This document shows, piece after piece, positions 59,047 to 64,000 of a DNA stretch of 64,000 nucleotides (position 1 is its first letter; each line of letters starts with the position of its first letter). This stretch comes from an uncultured Eubacterium sp. (GTDB lineage Bacteria; Bacillota; Clostridia; Lachnospirales; Lachnospiraceae), in the NCBI GenBank assembly GCA_910577295.1, contig CAJTLS010000004.1, positions 65,913 to 129,912 on the forward strand, written 5' to 3'. Below the pieces are notes generated by a model, which searched no databases, was not told the DNA's origin, and worked only from the letters and a program-made list of their open reading frames with translations. The position numbers were made by a program, and so were the translations under genes.

Positions 59047-59877
59047 ATGGAGAATTTTACTATTATTTCGGACGCGGAAAAGGATATTGGACACGAGACC
59101 GCGGAAGATATTAAAAGATATTTGGAATCTTATGGGAAATGTGCTAGAATAGTAGGAGATTTGGTACAGATTGGTGAGGAAATCCGCACAGATATGGCCA
59201 TTGTCCTCGGAGGGGATGGTTTTGTGCTTCAGGCGGCAAAGCGATTTGCCGGAGAGTCGGTGCCGATTCTTGGTGTAAACTTTGGCACACTCGGGTTTCT
59301 GACCGTTGTGGAAAAACCCCGCATTCATCAGGCATTAGATGATATCCTGCGCGGGGATTACGAAGTCGAGAAGCGTATGGCTCTGACGGGACGTTTGGAA
59401 AAAACTGCTTCCGGAGAGGCGATTGCATTGGCGGTCAATGAATTTATTATCGGCAAGCAAAATTTCGGACGCATGATAACGGCAGAAGTTTATGTAGACA
59501 ATGACTTGTTAGACACTTATGTGGCAGACGGCATATTAGTATCGACGCCGACCGGTTCGACGGCATATAATTTGTCGGCGGCAGGGCCGGTACTGGCGCC
59601 GGGGATGGAAGCGATGATTATTACCCCGATATGTCCGCACTCGTTAAATAAGAGAAGCCTTGTCGTGTCTTCCGCTTCAAAATTGCGCATTGAATTGGGC
59701 CGGACAAAAGAAAACTATAAGGATAAGGCAACCATTCGCGGAGACGGACAGGTGTTATGGACGGTGTCTACCGGCGACGTAATCTGGATTGAAAAGGCCG
59801 AGGCTACATTTGATATGGTGCATTTGGGAGATGTCAGTTTTTTTGAGAGAATGCGCAGTAAACTCAATCGCAGTTAA
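59047..59877 (+). CDS. nadK: NAD kinase
   Basis: This 276-residue cytosolic enzyme phosphorylates NAD to NADP. It has the LGGDG motif, NFGTLGFLTVVE, VNEFIIGKQNF-like region, SGTPTGSTAYNLSAAGP-like VSTPTGSTAYNLSAAGP and ITPICPHSL. At the first motif the text is GGDGFVLQAAKR, with Phe where nearly all homologues have Thr. The ATG at 59047 has GTGAGGA upstream; a GTG at 59029 that overlaps tlyA is another option. argR follows after 8 bases. Confidence 0.93.
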   Translation: MENFTIISDAEKDIGHETAEDIKRYLESYGKCARIVGDLVQIGEEIRTDMAIVLGGDGFVLQAAKRFAGESVPILGVNFGTLGFLTVVEKPRIHQALDDILRGDYEVEKRMALTGRLEKTASGEAIALAVNEFIIGKQNFGRMITAEVYVDNDLLDTYVADGILVSTPTGSTAYNLSAAGPVLAPGMEAMIITPICPHSLNKRSLVVSSASKLRIELGRTKENYKDKATIRGDGQVLWTVSTGDVIWIEKAEATFDMVHLGDVSFFERMRSKLNRS

Positions 59878-59885
59878 GAGGTGAC

Positions 59886-60350
59886 ATGGTGAAACGGGTA
59901 AGACAGGGAAAGATATTGGAATTAATTAACCGATATGAAATAGAGACGCAGGAAGATTTGGCAAAGCGGTTACTGGAGGCGGGGATTCCTGTCACGCAGG
60001 CGACTGTGAGCAGGGATATTCGCGAGCTGTCATTGACGAAAGTGGCAGGAGGAAACGGAAGACCGAAATATGCCTCCATGGATTATGGAGGAGGAAAGAT
60101 GGTATTTACGGACCGTTATGCCAGAGTTTTACAGGATGGTATGATTGAAGTCAATCCGGCAGATAATTTAGTAGTAATTAAGACTGTCAGCGGCATGGCG
60201 ATGGCAGTAGCTGCCGCCGTAGACGCGCTAGGCATGGAAGAGATAGTCGGTTCGATTGCTGGTGACGACACGATTATGTGTGCGGTAAAATCTGCTTCTA
60301 TGGTTCCGCAAGTGATAAAAAAGCTGGAAGAAATAAAAAGTAAAAAATAA
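59886..60350 (+). CDS. argR: Arginine repressor
   Basis: This 154-residue arginine-sensing regulator has an N-terminal winged helix (RQGKILELINRYEIETQEDL, then GIPVTQATVSRDIRELSLTKV) and a C-terminal arginine-binding oligomerisation domain (VVIKTVSGMAMAVAAAVDAL and GSIAGDDTIMCAV). It probably represses arginine synthesis genes, and possibly the carbamate kinase gene at 16029. It lies after nadK in the conserved Firmicutes order. Confidence 0.95.
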   Translation: MVKRVRQGKILELINRYEIETQEDLAKRLLEAGIPVTQATVSRDIRELSLTKVAGGNGRPKYASMDYGGGKMVFTDRYARVLQDGMIEVNPADNLVVIKTVSGMAMAVAAAVDALGMEEIVGSIAGDDTIMCAVKSASMVPQVIKKLEEIKSKK

Positions 60351-60365
60351 CGGAGGATAGTATTT

Positions 60366-61103
60366 ATGTCAGGACATTCAAAATTTTCAAACATTAAACA
60401 CAAAAAGGAAAAAAACGATGCTAAGAGGGGTAAGATTTTTACGGTTATCGGCCGCGAGATTGCAGTTGCCGTTAAAGAGGGCGGGCCAGATGTGAATAAT
60501 AACAGTAAACTTCGCGATGTGATAGCGAAGGCAAAAGCAAACAATATGCCAAACGATACCATTGAGCGTGGAATTAAGAAAGCGGCCGGCGACGTGGACG
60601 CGGTAAACTATGTGAGCTGTCAGTATGAAGGATATGGCCCGAATGGTACGGCGATTATTGTCGAGGCTCTCACGGACAATAAAAACCGCACGGCATCCAA
60701 TGTCAGAAATGCATTTACAAAAGGAAACGGCAACGTCGGGACGACGGGCTGCGTATCTTATATGTTTGACGAAAAAGGGCAGATTATTATCGATAAGGAA
60801 GAATATGAAACCGACGCCGATGAATTTATGATGCTGGCGCTGGATTCCGGAGCGGAAGATTTTATCGAAGAAGATGACAGTTTTGAGATTCTCACGGCGC
60901 CGGAAGATTTTAGCAGAGTGAGGGAAGCACTGGAAAAAGAGAACGTGCCAATGGCGCAGGCGGAAATAACGAAAATCCCTCAAAACTTTGTCGAATTGGT
61001 GTCGGATGAAGATAAGAAGATGTTCCAGCGAATCATGGATTTGCTGGAGGAAGATGACGATGTGCAAAATGTATACCATAACGTAGAAGATTTTGATGAA
61101 TAA
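60366..61103 (+). CDS. yebC: YebC/PmpR family protein
   Basis: This 245-residue cytosolic protein is of the YebC family, reported both as a transcription regulator and as a factor that helps ribosomes at proline-rich stretches. Conserved text: SGHSKFSNIKHKKEKNDAKR, KANNMPNDTIERGIKKAAG, YEGYGPNGTAIIVEALTDN and GCVSYMFDEKGQI, with an acidic C-terminus. CGGAGGA precedes the ATG. A strong terminator follows, closing the operon that begins at 53249. Confidence 0.95.
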   Translation: MSGHSKFSNIKHKKEKNDAKRGKIFTVIGREIAVAVKEGGPDVNNNSKLRDVIAKAKANNMPNDTIERGIKKAAGDVDAVNYVSCQYEGYGPNGTAIIVEALTDNKNRTASNVRNAFTKGNGNVGTTGCVSYMFDEKGQIIIDKEEYETDADEFMMLALDSGAEDFIEEDDSFEILTAPEDFSRVREALEKENVPMAQAEITKIPQNFVELVSDEDKKMFQRIMDLLEEDDDVQNVYHNVEDFDE

Positions 61104-61133
61104 CAAGAAATATTTTGATATCACATCAGGTAG

Positions 61134-61163
61134 ACAGCGTAGCCATGCGGCTACGCTGTTTTT
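61134..61163 (+). terminator. Strong rho-independent terminator after yebC
   Basis: ACAGCGTAGCC (61134-61144) pairs perfectly with GGCTACGCTGT (61149-61159) over a 4-base loop, followed by five T. It closes the nusB-yebC operon. Confidence 0.92.
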
Positions 61164-61227
61164 GATTCATATTTTGTCGCCATCTGTGCATAATAACGTT
61201 GGATAAAATGCATAGGAGGCTTTTTTT

Positions 61228-62004
61228 GTGAAATGGTTAATCAGATGTACGGTTTTATTTTGCTCCATTCTTGGAGGTATTCGGGCGATGCCGGTAAAAT
61301 TTGCAGGTTCTGGTGATAACGTATCTTCTACGATACGTTATGTGGCATTGGGAGACAGTATTGCATATGGCTATGGCTTGCAGGATAAAGAAGAGGAATC
61401 ATATGTGGGATTGGTGCGGCAATATTTCGAAGAGCGATATGACTATGTTGTAACAACCAATTTTGGGCAAAACGGAATGCGCAGCGAGCAGCTGTTGGAC
61501 ATACTTACCAATCCCGAAAATACAAATTATAAAAAGTACAGGGATACGATATCGTATGCGGACGTAGTTACCTTATCTATTGGTTCCAATGATTTATTAC
61601 ATCTCATCAAACTGGATTTTAACATGGAAGAGATGATACGAGAGGGAGGAGCCAAATTTAGGAAAGCCTGCAGCAATTTTGCGAGAAATTTTCCGAAAAT
61701 AATCAAGGAAATCCGCACGATTAATCCCGATGTAAAAATATATGCCAATAATATATACAATCCTGCTAAAGGGCTCTCTTCATATGCCAGTGTTTATGAA
61801 GTGGCAGAGAGGTATATCAATCTTTTGAATCAGGCGTTCCAAAAAGCAGGGGGGTATTGTATGATTAATATTAAAGAAGCCTTTGATAAGGAAAAGAAGT
61901 CCATGATTAATATTTCACTAAAAGGTAGAGAAATAGACCCGCATCCAAGCAAGGAGGGACATGAATTAATTAGTGAAATGGTGATAAAACAGATAGCGAA
62001 ATAG
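61228..62004 (+). CDS. SGNH/GDSL-type hydrolase, probably secreted
   Basis: This 258-residue protein starts with a GTG after ATAGGAGG and a hydrophobic N-terminus (MKWLIRCTVLFCSILGG) that can act as a signal peptide or anchor. The catalytic block I is VALGDSIAYGYG (Ser near 46). Block II Gly and block III Asn appear as FGQNGMRSEQ and LSIGSNDLLHLI. Block V is DPHPSKEGHELISEMV with the Asp and His. It should act as a lipase, esterase or peptidoglycan or polysaccharide O-deacylase; the substrate cannot be told. It is placed after a terminator and before a HAD phosphatase. Confidence 0.88.
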   Translation: MKWLIRCTVLFCSILGGIRAMPVKFAGSGDNVSSTIRYVALGDSIAYGYGLQDKEEESYVGLVRQYFEERYDYVVTTNFGQNGMRSEQLLDILTNPENTNYKKYRDTISYADVVTLSIGSNDLLHLIKLDFNMEEMIREGGAKFRKACSNFARNFPKIIKEIRTINPDVKIYANNIYNPAKGLSSYASVYEVAERYINLLNQAFQKAGGYCMINIKEAFDKEKKSMINISLKGREIDPHPSKEGHELISEMVIKQIAK

Positions 62005-62077
62005 GCGGATATGTGCTATAATATGATATTAAGATATGCAAAATGGGAAAAAATAACAAAGGGAGAGTTGAGAAACT

Positions 62078-62755
62078 GTGAGCATAAGAGGTGTTATTGT
62101 TGATTTGGACGGTACAATACTAGATTCCACATGGGTTTGGACAAAAATTGACCATGATTTTCTCGGCCAGAGGGGTTTTGATGTTCCGCCAGATTATTCT
62201 CAGGCAATTATTTCCATGGGGTTTCAGGATGTGGCAAAATATACTATTGAACGTTTTCATTTGGAAGAAACAGTAGAAGAAGTCATGGCCCAATGGAATG
62301 CCATGGCATGTGAAGCCTATGCCAATGCGGTCAATTTGAAACAGGGAACGAAAGAATTACTTTTTTGGCTCAGGGAACAGGGAATCAAAGTGGGAATTGC
62401 CACGTCAAACAGCGCCGCGCTGTTTGTTCCCTGTCTGCTTCATCACGGTATATATGAATGTTTTCATTCCTATACGGAAACAGGAGACGTCAAACGGGGA
62501 AAAGAATATCCAGACGTATACATAAAAGAAGCAGAAAAAATTGGCTGTCGGCCGGAGGAGTGCGTTGTACTCGAAGATATTATACCAGCTTTGCGTGGGG
62601 CAAGAAGCGGCGGTTTTGTCACCGTAGGGGTGAGGGAGGAAAAGTGGAAGTATGGGGAAGAAGAGTTTGCAGGAAGTTGTGATTTTGTAGTGAGTGAACT
62701 GTTGGAAACGATTCCGATTATTGAGCAGATGTCAGCAGCGGATAGAGTTTCGTAA
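62078..62755 (+). CDS. HAD superfamily phosphatase (beta-phosphoglucomutase-like)
   Basis: This 225-residue cytosolic hydrolase starts with GTG after GGGAGAG. The nucleophile motif is VDLDGTILDSTWVW, motif II GIATSNSAAL, motif III Lys in KRGKEYPDVYI and motif IV CVVLEDIIPALRGARSGG. It has a helical cap after the first motif. It belongs to the phosphoglucomutase/phosphoglycolate phosphatase subfamily; the substrate is not predictable from the sequence. A TATAAT-like box lies at about 62017-62022 with no good -35. Confidence 0.9.
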   Translation: MSIRGVIVDLDGTILDSTWVWTKIDHDFLGQRGFDVPPDYSQAIISMGFQDVAKYTIERFHLEETVEEVMAQWNAMACEAYANAVNLKQGTKELLFWLREQGIKVGIATSNSAALFVPCLLHHGIYECFHSYTETGDVKRGKEYPDVYIKEAEKIGCRPEECVVLEDIIPALRGARSGGFVTVGVREEKWKYGEEEFAGSCDFVVSELLETIPIIEQMSAADRVS

Positions 62756-62778
62756 CGTTTTTAGAAATGGGGTTTATA

Positions 62779-64000
62779 ATGGAAAGAGAAAAAAATTGGG
62801 AAATACAATATGGCGCTTTGCAGCAAGCAATTAATAATACGGCTATTAATTACTTTTGGTATTATCCAAATGACAATTTGAACATAATGTCAGAAAAAAG
62901 TTGTCGGGAATACAAATGTAAGTCCCGATATGAAGGTGCGCCGCAAAGTTTTGCCAAAGATTTCATTTTACCGTGGGAAATGGAATCATTTTATCATATG
63001 TGTGAGAAGATTAAGTTAGGAGAGGAAACTGCCACAGAAGTTTTTCACAGACCGGATGGCGTGAGTACATACCGTGTTACGATGACAACGGTCGAGAGAG
63101 ATGAGAATGGAAAACCAGAGGAAGTAATAGGAATCATTGAGAATGACTGCATGAAGCAGCAGATGAATATAATAGAAGTGCTGGGTGAAATATATGAATC
63201 AAACTATTATGTAGATTTGAGGGGAAAGACATTTCAGGAAGTGAGAAGCAACGGTTATGCCAAAAAAAACATTGGGCGGGTAGGGGATGTTCTGGAAGCC
63301 GTCAATGTTTACTGTGACAATTTAGTAGAAGATACTTATTATGATATTATGAAAGCATTCATGGATATTGAGACATTACCGGAGCGGTTAATGGAGACAA
63401 AGAGTATTTGTGTCGAATATTTGAGCAAGGCAAGAAAATGGTATCGCGCTAGTTTTATAGTGGCAAAAAGAGATGACAAGGGCGTGCCGATAGAAGCCAT
63501 GTTTGCCATTGAAAATATTGATGAATTGAAAAAAAAGGAGCTTGATACTCAGTTCGCTCTTCGCGAAGCTTACGGCGCAGCGCGCCGGGCAAATCATGCG
63601 AAGTCTGATTTCCTCTCAAAGATGTCTCATGATATTCGTACGCCAATGAATGCAATTATTGGAATGACGGCGATTGCGGGAGCACATATTGATGAAAAAG
63701 ACCGTGTTGTAGATTGTCTCAATAAGATAACAACATCATCGAAACATTTGTTGGGACTGATAAATGAAGTATTGGATATGAGCAAAATTGAAGCGGGAAA
63801 ATTAAATTTGAATGAAGAAGAATTTAATTTGGCACAATTAATTGACAACTTATTAGAGATGGTAAGAACACAAGTACAGGCAAAACATCATCGTCTGAAA
63901 GTACGCGTACATGATATCCAGCATGAGAATGTTATCGGAGATAGTCTTCGTATTCAACAGGTTTTTGTAAATTTGATGAGTAATGCTATTAAGTATACGC
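62779..64000 (+). CDS. Sensor histidine kinase (partial, cut by window end)
   Basis: An ATG at 62779 opens a frame that stays open to the last base, giving at least 407 residues. The first 270 residues look like tandem PAS-type sensor regions (YFWYYPNDNLNIM, FHRPDGVSTYRVTMTTVERD, and VEYLSKARKWYRASFIVAK). No membrane segment is seen, so it is soluble. A coiled linker then leads to the HisKA domain, with phospho-acceptor His284 in SKMSHDIRTPMNAIIGMTAI and the X-box VLDMSKIEAGKLNL. The ATPase domain has begun with DSLRIQQVFVNLMSNAIKYT, which is an N-box. Hybrid-type kinases often end like this with receiver domains, which would lie outside the window. Confidence 0.88.
   Translation, partial: MEREKNWEIQYGALQQAINNTAINYFWYYPNDNLNIMSEKSCREYKCKSRYEGAPQSFAKDFILPWEMESFYHMCEKIKLGEETATEVFHRPDGVSTYRVTMTTVERDENGKPEEVIGIIENDCMKQQMNIIEVLGEIYESNYYVDLRGKTFQEVRSNGYAKKNIGRVGDVLEAVNVYCDNLVEDTYYDIMKAFMDIETLPERLMETKSICVEYLSKARKWYRASFIVAKRDDKGVPIEAMFAIENIDELKKKELDTQFALREAYGAARRANHAKSDFLSKMSHDIRTPMNAIIGMTAIAGAHIDEKDRVVDCLNKITTSSKHLLGLINEVLDMSKIEAGKLNLNEEEFNLAQLIDNLLEMVRTQVQAKHHRLKVRVHDIQHENVIGDSLRIQQVFVNLMSNAIKYT

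Noticed and set aside
60387..61124. Minus-strand 245-residue frame opposite yebC
   Set aside because: It is antisense to a well-recognised gene, with no family resemblance or ribosome site.

Overview
The window reads as a chromosomal segment of a spore-forming, Gram-positive anaerobe of the class Clostridia, most likely a gut-type Lachnospiraceae. The evidence is a complete spoIIIA operon (spoIIIAA-AH), dipicolinate synthase (dpaA/dpaB), strong AGGAGG-type ribosome binding sites, a split transketolase beside a short transaldolase, the nusB-xseA-xseB-ispA-dxs-tlyA-nadK-argR gene order and secreted glycosidases carrying lysine-rich Ig-like domains. Species cannot be decided from the sequence. 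Almost every gene lies on the + strand, except carbamate kinase (16029-16955) and an aroE-trkA-trkH-asnB block (42393-48000).

Layout. 1-980: tail of a heptad-repeat membrane protein and a TetR regulator. 1004-9786: an export cluster with a sigma-A promoter overlapped by a perfect 12-bp-arm inverted repeat (a candidate TetR operator). It encodes two ABC half-exporters with N-terminal PH-like and zinc-ribbon extensions around a DUF1854 protein, then a classical asymmetric heterodimeric ABC exporter pair. 9906-14480: cysK, a GHL10 glycosidase, a PAP2 phosphatase and an anchored protein of unknown function. 14585-22120: a tiny Cys-rich protein, a membrane M15 peptidase, arcC, a beta-CASP metallo-hydrolase, a degenerate-GGDEF/EAL protein and an arylsulfotransferase-like protein. 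22199-35860: transaldolase/transketolase, aroA, argS, a DUF815 ATPase, yqeG, an M24 peptidase, a GH10 xylanase broken by a frameshift, a fused aroD-aroK and efp.

36033-42400: a copper ATPase with a fused C-terminal chaperone domain, two E1-like enzymes, a TtcA-like thiolase and dpaAB behind a sigma-K-like promoter. 42393-48000 (minus): asparagine synthetase, TrkH, TrkA and AroE. 48140-53182: the spoIIIA operon, with an unusual block of three nested hairpins between spoIIIAC and spoIIIAD. 53249-61103: a housekeeping operon from an Asp23 protein through yebC, closed by a strong terminator. 61228-64000: a GDSL hydrolase, a HAD phosphatase and a sensor histidine kinase cut by the window end.

Several genes work together: aroA, aroDK and aroE supply three parts of the shikimate pathway from three separate places. 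SpoIIIA (mother cell-forespore channel) and DpaAB (spore dipicolinate) are both mother-cell sporulation functions. TrkA/TrkH form one K+ uptake system. Dxs and IspA supply isoprenoids. The most novel-looking parts are the DUF1854/PH-like/zinc-ribbon exporter cluster with its operator, the hairpin block inside spoIIIA, the copA internal start for a CopZ-size protein and the asnB leader hairpin that pairs with its ribosome binding site. No gap longer than 300 bases lacks a gene. I saw no tRNA, rRNA, CRISPR array or insertion sequence.
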